DNA of 64,000 nucleotides from positions 17,167 to 81,166 of the forward strand of contig JAGCTE010000044.1 in assembly GCA_017963805.1 (NCBI GenBank), read 5' to 3'. Shown here piece by piece: positions 26,001-35,257 of this stretch. This stretch comes from a bacterium (GTDB lineage: Bacteria > Auribacterota > UBA3054). Below the pieces are notes generated by a model that saw nothing but the letters and a program-made list of their open reading frames with translations, had not been told where the DNA came from and made no database searches. Each line of letters starts with the position of its first letter. The stretch's first letter is position 1. The position numbers and the translations under genes were made by a program.

Positions 26001-27721
26001 CAGTTGTCTATGCTCCAGTAAGATTCGAACTGCCCGGGCAGGTATCTCTCAAGGGACGAGCCGCCCACGAATTCCCTCAGTATGCTGTTTTCCGGAATAA
26101 GCGACGAGCCCATCGGCTCGAAGAAGCTGAGCAGCTGCAGAAGGCCTTTCGCCTTGGGGTACGCCGGGCTGTCGTGTTTTATCTGCAGAAGAAGCGGCTC
26201 GGCGATGGGCTTCAGAACGCACAGCTCGTAGAGGAACATGGAGTTGAAGATGGCGTCCGCGTGCTCCTGGTACGGGAAGATGTTCTTATATTCGCCGCGC
26301 CTGATGCTCGCCCACCTCATGATCGTCTGCTCGGCCGAATGCCCCCTGGTCCTGGCGTCGCGGACGATCCTCCTTATCATGCGGGAGTCGCTGGTGGAGA
26401 TGTGATGGTGGCGGTCGAGGTTCAGGGGCGTCAGGGGCGAAATGTAAATATGGAAAACGTTTTCTTTGGGGATCCCCTGCGTCAGGAGCGGATTGAGGCC
26501 GTGGATGCCCTCGGCGATCAGTATCTGGCTCTCCTTCAAGTGCAGTTTCGGACCCACGCCCCTTGTCCCGGTTATGAAATCGTACTTGGGCAGCACGACT
26601 TCCCTGCCCTTTATAAGCTCGTTGATGTCGCTGTCGAGGAGCTCAATGTCCATGGCGTGGATGCTCTCGAAGTCATACTCGCCGTTTTCATCCCTGGGAG
26701 TTTTGTCGCGCTCCACGAAATAGCGGTCCATCTCCAAGGTGACCGGCTTGATGCCGCAGGTCTGCAGCGCGATGGCCAAGCGTTTCGAGAAGGTGGTCTT
26801 GCCGGAAGAGGACGGGCCGGCTATAAGGACCAGTTTCACCGTTTCCTTTTTCGCGATCTCCCTTGCGATGGAGGTTATCTGGGAAGCCTGGGCCGACTCC
26901 GAGACCAGTATCCCCTCGTGCGTTTCGCCTTTCTTTATGATGGCGTTCAGCTGCGGGACCGTGCCGACGTCGAGCTGGTTCGCGAGCTTGACGGCTTTTT
27001 TGAAAGCGTTGTCAACCAGCGTGATCTTCTCGGCCAGGGCTTCGGCCCTTTGGATGTCCGTCCGGCTCGGCACCAAAACGAATCCCATGGCGGACGGCCG
27101 GAGCGCCAGCCTCCTCAGGTATCCCATGGAGATGACCAGCGGGCCGTGGAAATAATCGAAGTATTTCCCCACCCTGACGAAGTAGGCTTTCTCATCCTTG
27201 GCAAGCTTTTTCAAAAAATAGATCTTGTCTTCCTCGTTTTCCTCGGTCAATATCCTCTCGCCCTCTTCGACGGTTTTCTGTTCGAAGACTACGGGGACGT
27301 CGGCTTCGACCATCTCCCGCATTTTGTCCTCGACCTTTTTGAGTTCTTCCTTCGAGACGGGCAGGGAGGAGCGGCAGAAAAGCCCGCCCATGGGCTGGCG
27401 GTAATCAGTGAAGATCTTGTGGTCCGGCAGGACTTCCTTGAACGCCGTGACAAGCAGAAGCACCAGACTGCGGTTGTAGAGAAGCCTGCCGATCTCATGC
27501 TTCCTCGTGAGGGGCTCGAGGCAAACGTCCTTTGGAGGAGCGTAGTTCAGGGTATGCAGCTCGTTGTCGCACAGCGCCGCGAGGTAAAGGTAGGGGTCTT
27601 CCGGGTAAGCGGCGGCGATTATATCCTTGAGTTTCGTTCCCAAGGGGGCGCAGAATGTCCTTCCGTCGGGAAGCGTGACGTAAATATTCGTCCTGGGAGA
27701 CGTTTCTTTTATTTCCGGCAT
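26000..27721 (-). CDS. TGS-domain uridine kinase-like nucleoside kinase
   Basis: 573 residues. The N terminus is a TGS-like domain (about 10-70, VTLPDGRTFCAPLGTK), followed by a region resembling the threonyl-tRNA synthetase editing-type domain (about 75-220), then a P-loop kinase domain with GPSSSGKTT (302-310) and LEMDRYFVERDKTPRDENG, as in uridine kinase/phosphoribulokinase. This architecture is a known but poorly characterised kinase family. It overlaps deoB by one base (TGATG) and leads the salvage operon, so a nucleoside or pentose substrate is likely. GGAGAAACC before the ATG is a good ribosome site. Confidence 0.85.
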   Translation of the reverse strand: MPEIKETSPRTNIYVTLPDGRTFCAPLGTKLKDIIAAAYPEDPYLYLAALCDNELHTLNYAPPKDVCLEPLTRKHEIGRLLYNRSLVLLLVTAFKEVLPDHKIFTDYRQPMGGLFCRSSLPVSKEELKKVEDKMREMVEADVPVVFEQKTVEEGERILTEENEEDKIYFLKKLAKDEKAYFVRVGKYFDYFHGPLVISMGYLRRLALRPSAMGFVLVPSRTDIQRAEALAEKITLVDNAFKKAVKLANQLDVGTVPQLNAIIKKGETHEGILVSESAQASQITSIAREIAKKETVKLVLIAGPSSSGKTTFSKRLAIALQTCGIKPVTLEMDRYFVERDKTPRDENGEYDFESIHAMDIELLDSDINELIKGREVVLPKYDFITGTRGVGPKLHLKESQILIAEGIHGLNPLLTQGIPKENVFHIYISPLTPLNLDRHHHISTSDSRMIRRIVRDARTRGHSAEQTIMRWASIRRGEYKNIFPYQEHADAIFNSMFLYELCVLKPIAEPLLLQIKHDSPAYPKAKGLLQLLSFFEPMGSSLIPENSILREFVGGSSLERYLPGQFESYWSIDN

Positions 27722-27779
27722 GGTTTCTCCTCTTCAAGTTTAATGAATCAGACGATTAAATTTTAGCATTTTTTGAAAC

Positions 27780-27831
27780 GCGCGCGCCCTTTTGGCGCCT
27801 ATACCAAAACGCGCGCCGTTTTTAGTATAAT
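27780..27831 (+). promoter_or_regulatory. Hairpin and -10 element upstream of asnS
   Basis: GCGCGCG (27780-27786) pairs with CGCGCGC (27810-27816), and TTTTGG (27790-27795) with CCAAAA (27804-27809), around an 8-nt loop with a 3-nt bulge. A short T run follows, then TATAAT at 27826-27831. No good -35 is seen, because the hairpin occupies that position. It may be an operator or a leftover terminator. Confidence 0.45.
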
Positions 27832-27871
27832 TCATAAGTTAATTTAACATTTCAACCTCGCATCTAAAATT

Positions 27872-29278
27872 ATGTCTTCTTCTCTGCCACGCACGAAAAT
27901 CAAGGAACTGTTCCGTTCCTTTTCCGAATCCAAAGAAGTCCTTGTCAAGGGCTGGGTGAGGACCCGCCGCGACAGCAAGGGCGGTTTCTCATTCCTTGAA
28001 ATAAACGACGGCTCCTGCTTCGACAACATCCAGGCCGTCGTTCCCAATACGCTTCCCAACTACGAGAGCGAAGTTTTGAAGCTGACGACCGGCGCCAGCG
28101 TCGCCGTAAGAGGCAAAGCCGTGGCGGCCGAGGGACGCAAGCAGAGCGTCGAGATCCAGGCGGAGGAAGTTCTGGTCTACGGCTTCGCCGACCCCAACGA
28201 ATATCCGCTCTTCAAGCAGAGGATGTCGGTAGAGTACCTCCGCGACATAGCGCACCTCCGCCCCCGCACCAACATAATCGGCGCCATGGAGAGGGTGAGG
28301 AACTGCGCCGCCATGGCCATCCACGAATTCTTCCAGAGCAGGGGCTTCGTCTGGGTGCACACGCCGCTCATCACGACCGCCGACTGCGAAGGCGCCGGGC
28401 AGATGTTCAAGGTCACCACTCTCGATCTCAACGCGCTTCCCAGAACCGAGGACGGCGCCGTCGACTACAAGGAGGACTTCTTCGGCAAGCCTTCCTTTCT
28501 GACAGTATCGGGGCAGCTGGACGCCGAGAACTACGCCTGCGCCCTTGGCGACGTCTACACTTTCGGCCCGACCTTCAGGGCCGAGAATTCCAACACGCCG
28601 CGCCACCTCGCCGAGTTCTGGATGGTGGAGCCGGAAATGGCTTTCGCGGACCTCAACGACAACATGGAGATCGCGGAGGCTTTCGTAAAGCACATCGTCA
28701 GGACCGTGCTGGAAAAATGCCCCGACGAGATCGCTTTCTTCGACCAGCGCGTGCAGCCCGGACTTAAATCCCAGCTAGAAGAGATACTGGGCCAGGAATT
28801 CGAGCGCTGCACCTACACGAGGGCCCTGGAGATCCTTTCCGCATCCGGCCGCAAGTGGGAGTTCCCCATCAATTGGGGCGACGATCTGCAGACCGAGCAC
28901 GAGCGCTATCTCACGGAAGAATATTTCAAGAAGCCCGTCTTCGTCATCGACTGGCCGGCCTCCCTGAAGCCCTTCTACATGAAAGTGAACGACGACGGCA
29001 AGACCGTGCGCGCCATGGACTGCCTTGTCCCCCGCTTCGGCGAAATAATTGGCGGCAGCCAGCGCGAGGAAGACCTTTCCGTCATGGATAGGCGCATAGA
29101 GGAGCTCGGCATGAAGAAAGAGGAGTACTGGTGGTACAGGGACCTCAGGCGCTTCGGCACCGTCCCCCACTCCGGCTTCGGCTTGGGATTCGAGAGGATC
29201 ATTCTCTTCGTCACCGGCATCGCCAACATCAGGGACGTCATCCCATTCCCCAGGACTCCCAGGAACGCCAATTTCTAA
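27872..29278 (+). CDS. asnS: Asparaginyl-tRNA synthetase
   Basis: 468 residues. An N-terminal OB-fold anticodon-binding domain ([16 protein letters not shown]) is followed by the class II core: the motif 2 segment [21 protein letters not shown] and motif 3 [12 protein letters not shown] near the C terminus. The overall pattern matches AsnRS rather than AspRS. It charges tRNA-Asn directly, and a tRNA-Asn gene is present at 56423. It is first in a plus-strand run with cysC, 3 nt away. Confidence 0.96.
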   Translation: MSSSLPRTKIKELFRSFSESKEVLVKGWVRTRRDSKGGFSFLEINDGSCFDNIQAVVPNTLPNYESEVLKLTTGASVAVRGKAVAAEGRKQSVEIQAEEVLVYGFADPNEYPLFKQRMSVEYLRDIAHLRPRTNIIGAMERVRNCAAMAIHEFFQSRGFVWVHTPLITTADCEGAGQMFKVTTLDLNALPRTEDGAVDYKEDFFGKPSFLTVSGQLDAENYACALGDVYTFGPTFRAENSNTPRHLAEFWMVEPEMAFADLNDNMEIAEAFVKHIVRTVLEKCPDEIAFFDQRVQPGLKSQLEEILGQEFERCTYTRALEILSASGRKWEFPINWGDDLQTEHERYLTEEYFKKPVFVIDWPASLKPFYMKVNDDGKTVRAMDCLVPRFGEIIGGSQREEDLSVMDRRIEELGMKKEEYWWYRDLRRFGTVPHSGFGLGFERIILFVTGIANIRDVIPFPRTPRNANF

Positions 29279-29281
29279 AAA

Positions 29282-29890
29282 ATGAGCGAAGAGAAAAACA
29301 TCGTCTGGCACAAGCAGAGCGTGACTAGGGAGCTCAGGGAAAAAGCGAACGGCCACAAGGGCTGCGTCCTTTGGTACACCGGGTTGTCGGGCAGCGGCAA
29401 ATCGACCGTCGCCAACGAGGTCGAGAAAAAGCTTATGGCTCTCGGCGTGAAAAGCTACCTCCTTGACGGCGACAACATAAGGCACGGTTTGAATTCCGAC
29501 CTCGGCTTCACCAAGGAGGACCGCGAGGAGAACATAAGGCGCATCGGCGAAGTGGCGAAACTCTTCGCGGATTCCGGAACGGTGACCGGGGTGGCTTTCA
29601 TCTCCCCCTACAGATCCGACAGGAAAAGGGCCAGGGACATAGTGGAGAGCTCCGGGCTGGATTTCATAGAGATCTATGTGAAGTGCCCCCTTGAAGTCTG
29701 CGAGCAAAGAGACCCTAAGGGACTCTACAAAAAAGCCAGGCTCGGGGAGATCAAAAACTTCACCGGGCTCGACGCTCCCTACGAGGAGCCGACGACATGC
29801 GAGCTGGTCCTCATGAGCTCTTCGGCCCCGCCGGCGGAGCTTGCGGACAAAGTCTTAGAAACGTTAAAGCAAAAACACATTTTGTTGTAA
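29282..29890 (+). CDS. cysC: Adenylylsulfate kinase
   Basis: 202 residues. The P-loop is [11 protein letters not shown], followed by [17 protein letters not shown] and the APS kinase motif [14 protein letters not shown], with the C-terminal [12 protein letters not shown] also diagnostic. It phosphorylates adenosine 5'-phosphosulfate to PAPS. It stands alone, without cysD/N or cysH nearby, so a role in making PAPS for sulfation of surface glycans is as possible as sulfate assimilation. It follows asnS by 3 nt. Confidence 0.94.
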   Translation: MSEEKNIVWHKQSVTRELREKANGHKGCVLWYTGLSGSGKSTVANEVEKKLMALGVKSYLLDGDNIRHGLNSDLGFTKEDREENIRRIGEVAKLFADSGTVTGVAFISPYRSDRKRARDIVESSGLDFIEIYVKCPLEVCEQRDPKGLYKKARLGEIKNFTGLDAPYEEPTTCELVLMSSSAPPAELADKVLETLKQKHILL

Positions 29891-29935
29891 AATAGACTTG
29901 TGGCCCCTTTAAAAACCAGGCGGCCCCTAAAAAAG

Positions 29936-30871
29936 ATGCTCAAGTATTTCAACATTTCAGTTTTGGCAATGCTTCTTGTTTTCTCGCTCGACGGCTGCAA
30001 GAAAGAAAAGAACGAACCGGAGAAGCCCGTTGGCGAAGTTAAAGAGACCAAAGACATGGGCGCGAGAGCTCCCCGCAAAAAGATCAAGGACACTCTTTCC
30101 GGCCTCGAGGAAGAGGACCGCGCCGCGGCCCTGAAGCTTCTCAGGGAAGAACACCGCGAGCAAAAGAACAAGAAGGAGGAAGAGGAGAACGTCGAGATGA
30201 CGCCCGGCTTCTTCCCCGTCTCGGACGGCGCCAAGCAGCTTATCGACGAAGCCAACCTCCTGCTGCGCCAGGGCGCCGACACGGACAGCAAGATAGAAGC
30301 CCTGGAAAATCTGATCGGTATCGACCATCCTGACATACTGCCGACCATAGAGCTCGCCCTTGACGACGAAGACCCCGTCGTCAGGGAAGTGGCGCTGGAC
30401 GCCATCATGAACATCAACAGCGAGGAAGTCGTCCCTGTCGTCGTGAAAGCGCTCGACGACCCCGAACCGGATCTCAGGCTAGTCTCACTGGACGCCTTGA
30501 TGGACGTAAAAAGCCCGAGCATCAACGACGCCCTGCAGAAGGCCATGAAGGACGAGAGCGAGGAAGTGAGGGAAGGCGTCATGGACCTGCTCTTCATCTC
30601 CGAAAACCCCGCGGCGCTCCCGACCATCAAGACGGCCTTCGCCGATTCCAGCCCGGCCATCAGGGAAGGCGCGCTGATGTGCATCGAGGACATAAGGGAC
30701 AAGGGCGCGCTCGACATCCTCATCTACGACGGCATGCTCAGCGATTACGAGGACGTCAGGGAGGCGAGCAAGGAAGCGCTGGAGTTCATCACCGACGAAG
30801 AGTTCGAGACTTACGACGAAGCCAAGGACTGGTGGAGCAAGAACCGCGACTCCTTCGAGTTTGATTTTTAA
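29936..30871 (+). CDS. HEAT-repeat lipoprotein
   Basis: 311 residues from ATG 29936, chosen because the lipoprotein signal then starts properly (MLKYFNISVLAMLLVFSLDGC); a GTG at 29900 would extend it by 12 residues. After a charged linker (Lys/Glu-rich) come about five HEAT-like repeats (about 110-300), each with patterns such as DEDPVVREVALDAI and SSPAIREGALMCI. Such repeats form a solenoid for protein contacts. No enzyme motif is visible. It lies between cysC and the radical SAM gene, 2 nt before the latter. Confidence 0.75.
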   Translation: MLKYFNISVLAMLLVFSLDGCKKEKNEPEKPVGEVKETKDMGARAPRKKIKDTLSGLEEEDRAAALKLLREEHREQKNKKEEEENVEMTPGFFPVSDGAKQLIDEANLLLRQGADTDSKIEALENLIGIDHPDILPTIELALDDEDPVVREVALDAIMNINSEEVVPVVVKALDDPEPDLRLVSLDALMDVKSPSINDALQKAMKDESEEVREGVMDLLFISENPAALPTIKTAFADSSPAIREGALMCIEDIRDKGALDILIYDGMLSDYEDVREASKEALEFITDEEFETYDEAKDWWSKNRDSFEFDF

Positions 30872-30873
30872 AG

Positions 30874-32361
30874 ATGAAGATCTCCATAAGCTATCCTCCC
30901 CTTCCGAGCGAGCTGGGAGTTCCGCTCCTTGGTCAGAACCGCCAGTTCCAGTACTTCCACAAGCCGACCTACATCTACCCGATGGTGCCGGCTTACGCCG
31001 CTTCGCTCCTTAAGGAAAACGGCCACGAAGTATTTTGGCAGGACGGCATAGCGGAGAAAAAAACTTACGACGAATGGGAAAAGGAGCTGCTTGGCGTTTC
31101 CCCCGACATCGTCGTCTTCGAGAGCAAGTGTCCGGTAATAGAGAAGCACTGGAAACTTATAGACAGCCTTAAGGAAAAACTTCCGGAAACGCTTTTCGTT
31201 TTGGTCGGCGACCACGTCACGGCAAGGCCATTGGAATCTTTTTCCAATTCCAAGGTCGACATCGTCATAACTGGCGGCGACTACGATTTCCTGCTTCTCG
31301 ACCTAGCAAATCATCTGGAAAAAGGAACGCCGCTCCCTCCCGGCTTCTACGTAAGCGAAATCGCGAAGCGCGTAAAAGTTGAGAACGCGGAAGAAAAGGA
31401 CGGCGTTTTCTTCACCGGGAAAGCGCTTCTTGATCACGACGTCAACTCCCTCCCCTTCATCGACAGGGATCTGACCAAATGGCGTCTCTACGCCTACGAG
31501 AACGGCAACTTCAAATACCCGCCGGGGACCTACACTTATTCCGGCCGCGACTGCTGGTGGGGAAAGTGCACCTTCTGCGTCTGGGACAACACCATTAATC
31601 CCTGCGGCAGCTACCGCAGCTTTTCTCCCGAGCGGCTTTTCGCCGAAGTGAAGCATATAATCGACAATTATCACGTGAAAGAGATCTTCGACGACGCCGG
31701 CAGCATGTTCGCCGGGGACAGGATGAAGAAATTCTGCCGCCTTTTGATCGAGAGCGGCTACAATAAGAAGGCGGTCTTCGGCTGCAACATGCGCTTCGAC
31801 GGCATGGACAAAGAAGGCTACGACCTTATGAAGAAAGCCAATTTCCGCTTCGTCCTCTTCGGCCTCGAATCCGGCAACCAGAAGACCCTGGACCGCATAA
31901 ATAAGGGCATCACTCTCGAGCAGATCGAAAAGGGCGCCAAGCTCTGCAAAGAAGCCGGGCTCCAGCCGCACGTGACCTTGATGCTCGGCTACCCTTGGGA
32001 GACTCTGGAGGATGCCAAAAGGACCGTCGATTTCGCGAAACGGCTTTTCAAGCTCGGCTACATCGACACGTTGCAAGCGACCGTCTGCATTCCCTATCCC
32101 GGAACGCCTCTTTACAAAGAATGCGAGGAAAACGGATGGCTGCTGACGAAAAATTATTCCGACTACGATATGCGCGGCATGGTCATGAAGTCCCCCATCA
32201 GCGAAAAAGAGCTCATGGATCTCACGCGCCAGATATACCGCTCTTTTATGAGCCCCTCCTTCATCTGGCGCAAAATTATCGGGATCCGCTCGTTTTCCGA
32301 CATAAAATTCCTCTTTACGGCCAGCCTTAGGGTTCTGGGACATCTTACTGATTTCAGCTAA
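30874..32361 (+). CDS. B12-binding-type radical SAM protein
   Basis: 495 residues. The N-terminal part (about 1-170) looks like a cobalamin-binding Rossmann domain as in B12-dependent radical SAM enzymes, but without a clear DxHxxG motif. The cluster-binding motif is RDCWWGKCTFCVWD with Cys227, 232 and 235, i.e. C-x4-C-x2-C instead of the standard C-x3-C-x2-C. GLESGNQKTLDRINKG and TLMLGYPWET are typical radical SAM core motifs. The product cannot be predicted; members modify lipids, sugars or natural products. It closes the asnS-cysC-HEAT run. Confidence 0.8.
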   Translation: MKISISYPPLPSELGVPLLGQNRQFQYFHKPTYIYPMVPAYAASLLKENGHEVFWQDGIAEKKTYDEWEKELLGVSPDIVVFESKCPVIEKHWKLIDSLKEKLPETLFVLVGDHVTARPLESFSNSKVDIVITGGDYDFLLLDLANHLEKGTPLPPGFYVSEIAKRVKVENAEEKDGVFFTGKALLDHDVNSLPFIDRDLTKWRLYAYENGNFKYPPGTYTYSGRDCWWGKCTFCVWDNTINPCGSYRSFSPERLFAEVKHIIDNYHVKEIFDDAGSMFAGDRMKKFCRLLIESGYNKKAVFGCNMRFDGMDKEGYDLMKKANFRFVLFGLESGNQKTLDRINKGITLEQIEKGAKLCKEAGLQPHVTLMLGYPWETLEDAKRTVDFAKRLFKLGYIDTLQATVCIPYPGTPLYKECEENGWLLTKNYSDYDMRGMVMKSPISEKELMDLTRQIYRSFMSPSFIWRKIIGIRSFSDIKFLFTASLRVLGHLTDFS

Positions 32362-32410
32362 GATAAGCGTTAATCGCCCGTTCCCGAAATTTTGTAATTA
32401 TGTGATGGGC

Positions 32411-32440
32411 TTGATTTTAAGTCATACCTTATAGTATAAT
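32411..32440 (+). promoter_or_regulatory. Promoter of the first CotH gene
   Basis: TTGATT (32411-32416) and TATAAT (32435-32440) with an 18-bp spacer, 35 nt before the ATG. The second paralogue has the same -35 hexamer, so both genes are probably controlled alike. Confidence 0.6.
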
Positions 32441-32475
32441 CGGACGCTGGTTTTATCAATTTGGAAAAAATCCCA

Positions 32476-35145
32476 ATGAAATCAGTGCTCAAAACAATTC
32501 TCTTTCTGGGCCTTAGCGCCCTCTCAGTTCGCTCAGAACTTCCCTCCAATCTCGTCTCAGCCAACTGGATCGAATCCGAAGGCGGCTACATCAACACCGG
32601 CATCAACCAGTACGGCTCTTCCCTTTCCGAACTTGACTGCGTTTTAGAGTTCACCACCCTCAATTACCCCAAGCGGCGCCTTATGGGTTTCAACGGCGCC
32701 GGCCCGAAGAACTACGTGGGCATCAGCCCCGACAACAAGTTCGACCTTTGGAACGTTTCCCAAATGGAAGCCGAGTCGAACGTCAAATACCACTTGCATC
32801 TTACACAGGACCCCGTGGTCGCCGTGCTTGACATATATAGTTATAACGAAAATCCCGAGAACGAAGTCCTTCTGGAGAAGATGGTCTGCAACGCCAACGG
32901 CATCAACAATAGCGAATGCCAGCTCTTCATCATCGCCTCCAATCCGAACTACCACTGCTACGACGTCAGGCTCTACAACTTCAAGATCCTTCTTGACGGC
33001 GAGCTGAAAAGGGATTTCTCCCCTGTCATGGACATAGAATCCCACAAGGCCGGAATGTATGACAGCGTGAGCGGCGAGACCTTTTACGCCAGCAACGAAG
33101 GCAAACTGATCTGCGACGCCCTTGATTACTCTTACGGTGAAGGCGAAAGCAAGGTCTGCCCTGACGGCGACACCCTCTACCTCCCCTCCTACGCCGACTA
33201 CTCCAACCTCGACGCTCTCCGCTTCCCCGCCGGCACCGTTCTTTCCGGCACCACCGGCGAAAACCTGACCGTGGGCACGGACGCCCTTGACATGCGCGTG
33301 CTTTTCGGCGACGACATGGAAGCCGGCGAAAGGTATCCTGTGACTGTCAGCTTCCCCTCCGGCGCCGCGACGAGCTTCTACCTCGCCAAGAGCGCCAACA
33401 TCCCCGCCCTCTTCGTCAACCTCGACGCCACAAGCGTTGAGATGATCAACAAGAGCAAGGCCAATTCCGCTTCCGGCGCGGCGCTGAAGATCGCCCCCGA
33501 CGGCACCGCATCCCCGCTTCTCGAGGTCAAGAAGTTCGCGGGCCGCGGCAACACGAGCTGGACTTATTCCGGCGACAAGAAGCCTTACAAGATCAACCTG
33601 GCCGAGAAATACAATTTGATCGCTTCCAAAAGCCCCAACAAAAAATTCGCCCTGCTCTCGCTTAACCTGCAGGACAGAAAAGACCGCAGCTGCCTCAAGG
33701 AATTCGTCGCCCACGAGCTGGCTGAGTCTATGGACATGAGCTTTGTCCCTGGCATGGAATTCGTCGACCTCTACGTCAACGGTTCCTACCGCGGCATCTA
33801 TGTCATCAAGGAACGCATAACCATCGGGTCCGACAGGATCAACATCCACGAACCGAAATTCCTCTATGAGGACGAAACTTCCACCACGAGAGTGGTGCAG
33901 CAAAGCGGCATCAAGGGCGTTGACGGAGCCGAGGGCGACGAGGGCGATGAGGAGCCCTTCAAAGTCTCCAGCTGGAACGTTCCGGCAGCCACCGAGACCA
34001 TCTTAAGCGAGAACGACGATGAAGACCCCGCTTTGAAAGCCGGCATCCAGGCTTACCAGTACGCCACCGGCTCACAGCTCCAGGGCGGCAAGGACGGCGG
34101 CGTGATCATCGAAATGAACGTCTGCTATTCCGCCTACTTATATGACGAGCCCAGCTTTTTCATCACCAGGAGAGGCCAGATATTCAACCTGAAGACCTCC
34201 GAGTGCGGCACCAAGGAGCAAGTCCAGAGGATCGCGATCTTCGTGCAGGAAATGGAGGACGCCCTCTTCAGCGAGACCGGCTTCAACGCCAAGGGCAAAC
34301 ATTATTCGAAATACATCGATGTCGCCAGCATGGCCAAGCACGTCGCTCTGGACGGCTTCATGGCCAACTCCGACTTCTGCATCATCAGCACTTACTTCTA
34401 CATCGACGCCAACCCCGCTACCGGCGAATATATCGGAAAGCTCAAGGCCGAGCCGGTTTGGGACTACGATTTCGCCCAGGTCAATTCCAGCCACATCTAC
34501 GTCAACAGCGCCAGCAGGATGTGCTACGTTCCCCACTTCTTCAACAAGGCGGACTTCGTCAAGGCCCTCTATGAGATCCAGAATGACGAGACCGGCTTCA
34601 CTAAGAGGATCGCCGAACTGAACGGCGGCGAACTGGACGATCTGGCCGCTAAGCTTATGCCCACCTACAAACTGAATTTCCTCAGATGGGGCAGCGACTC
34701 CGTATTCGACAGCGAAGTCCTCAGGAACAGCATGAGGACCAGAGAGGCCAGCTGGAACAGCCTCTGGAAACCGGATACACAGCTCCTGGGCGCCTGGGTG
34801 GACGAAGCCCCCGCTCCCCAGTATTCCTTCTTCTCCTTCAACGCTTCCGAATCCGCTGACATTTCCGTCTTCAATTACGGCACCGCCGGCGAATACCAGT
34901 GGTACAAGCTTGATGAGGAAGACAACTCCCTGAAAGCCATCGAGGGCGAGACGGAAGCGACCATAGATCCCACCTATTACGGCAAAGGCGAATACGTCTG
35001 CGCCATCAGCGGCGTCAACCTGGAGCCCCAGGCCGGCGGTCAGAACGTGACGCTCTACACCGCTCCCTTTGTTTTCGGCGCTCCGGAGCCCGGAATGATC
35101 GGAATGCTCCTTGCCGCGACGGCTTTTTTGCTTCGCAGAAAGTGA
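32476..35145 (+). CDS. Secreted CotH-kinase protein with PEP-CTERM anchor (paralogue 1)
   Basis: 889 residues from the ATG at 32476 (a TTG at 32461 is less likely). It has a signal peptide (about 1-20), a LamG-like beta-sandwich (about 25-205), and a CotH kinase-like domain from about 352 (KKFAGRGNTSWTYSGDKK) with VDLYVNGSYRGIYVIKER and WDYDFAQVN (662-668, catalytic Asp candidates). An Ig-like segment (about 810-855) follows, then a C-terminal PEPGM..., hydrophobic helix and RRK tail. CotH proteins phosphorylate secreted proteins in spore formers; here the target is unknown. The PEP tail implies exosortase-type sorting to the surface. It is a close paralogue of the next gene. Confidence 0.85.
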   Translation: MKSVLKTILFLGLSALSVRSELPSNLVSANWIESEGGYINTGINQYGSSLSELDCVLEFTTLNYPKRRLMGFNGAGPKNYVGISPDNKFDLWNVSQMEAESNVKYHLHLTQDPVVAVLDIYSYNENPENEVLLEKMVCNANGINNSECQLFIIASNPNYHCYDVRLYNFKILLDGELKRDFSPVMDIESHKAGMYDSVSGETFYASNEGKLICDALDYSYGEGESKVCPDGDTLYLPSYADYSNLDALRFPAGTVLSGTTGENLTVGTDALDMRVLFGDDMEAGERYPVTVSFPSGAATSFYLAKSANIPALFVNLDATSVEMINKSKANSASGAALKIAPDGTASPLLEVKKFAGRGNTSWTYSGDKKPYKINLAEKYNLIASKSPNKKFALLSLNLQDRKDRSCLKEFVAHELAESMDMSFVPGMEFVDLYVNGSYRGIYVIKERITIGSDRINIHEPKFLYEDETSTTRVVQQSGIKGVDGAEGDEGDEEPFKVSSWNVPAATETILSENDDEDPALKAGIQAYQYATGSQLQGGKDGGVIIEMNVCYSAYLYDEPSFFITRRGQIFNLKTSECGTKEQVQRIAIFVQEMEDALFSETGFNAKGKHYSKYIDVASMAKHVALDGFMANSDFCIISTYFYIDANPATGEYIGKLKAEPVWDYDFAQVNSSHIYVNSASRMCYVPHFFNKADFVKALYEIQNDETGFTKRIAELNGGELDDLAAKLMPTYKLNFLRWGSDSVFDSEVLRNSMRTREASWNSLWKPDTQLLGAWVDEAPAPQYSFFSFNASESADISVFNYGTAGEYQWYKLDEEDNSLKAIEGETEATIDPTYYGKGEYVCAISGVNLEPQAGGQNVTLYTAPFVFGAPEPGMIGMLLAATAFLLRRK

Positions 35146-35160
35146 TCGCTCTGCAAAAAT

Positions 35161-35187
35161 GCCCCCGGCTCAAACCGGGGGCTTTTT
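35161..35187 (+). terminator. Intrinsic terminator after the first CotH gene
   Basis: GCCCCCGG (35161-35168) pairs with CCGGGGGC (35175-35182) around a 6-nt loop and is followed by TTTTT. It lies 15 nt after the stop, so the second paralogue needs its own promoter. Confidence 0.9.
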
Positions 35188-35197
35188 GTTTGACAAT

Positions 35198-35226
35198 TTG
35201 ATTTTTCCCCTTAAAAGAAATATAAT
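35198..35226 (+). promoter_or_regulatory. Promoter of the second CotH gene
   Basis: TTGATT (35198-35203) and TATAAT (35221-35226) are 17 bp apart. TTGACA at 35190 is also present but 25 bp from the -10. The site is directly downstream of the terminator. Confidence 0.6.
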
Positions 35227-35257
35227 TTTAGACAAGAGATATCGCCGTAAAAGCCGC

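Noticed and set aside
26174..27766. A 530-codon open frame antisense to the TGS-kinase
   Set aside because: It is a shadow frame caused by GC-biased third positions; the opposite strand carries a clean P-loop kinase.
27780..27871. T-box riboswitch before asnS
   Set aside because: The leader after the -10 is about 35 nt, too short for a T-box, and no specifier or T-box sequence is seen.
35111..35257. Upstream extension of the second CotH protein
   Set aside because: The extra residues would overlap the first paralogue and its terminator, and the signal peptide starts at 35258.
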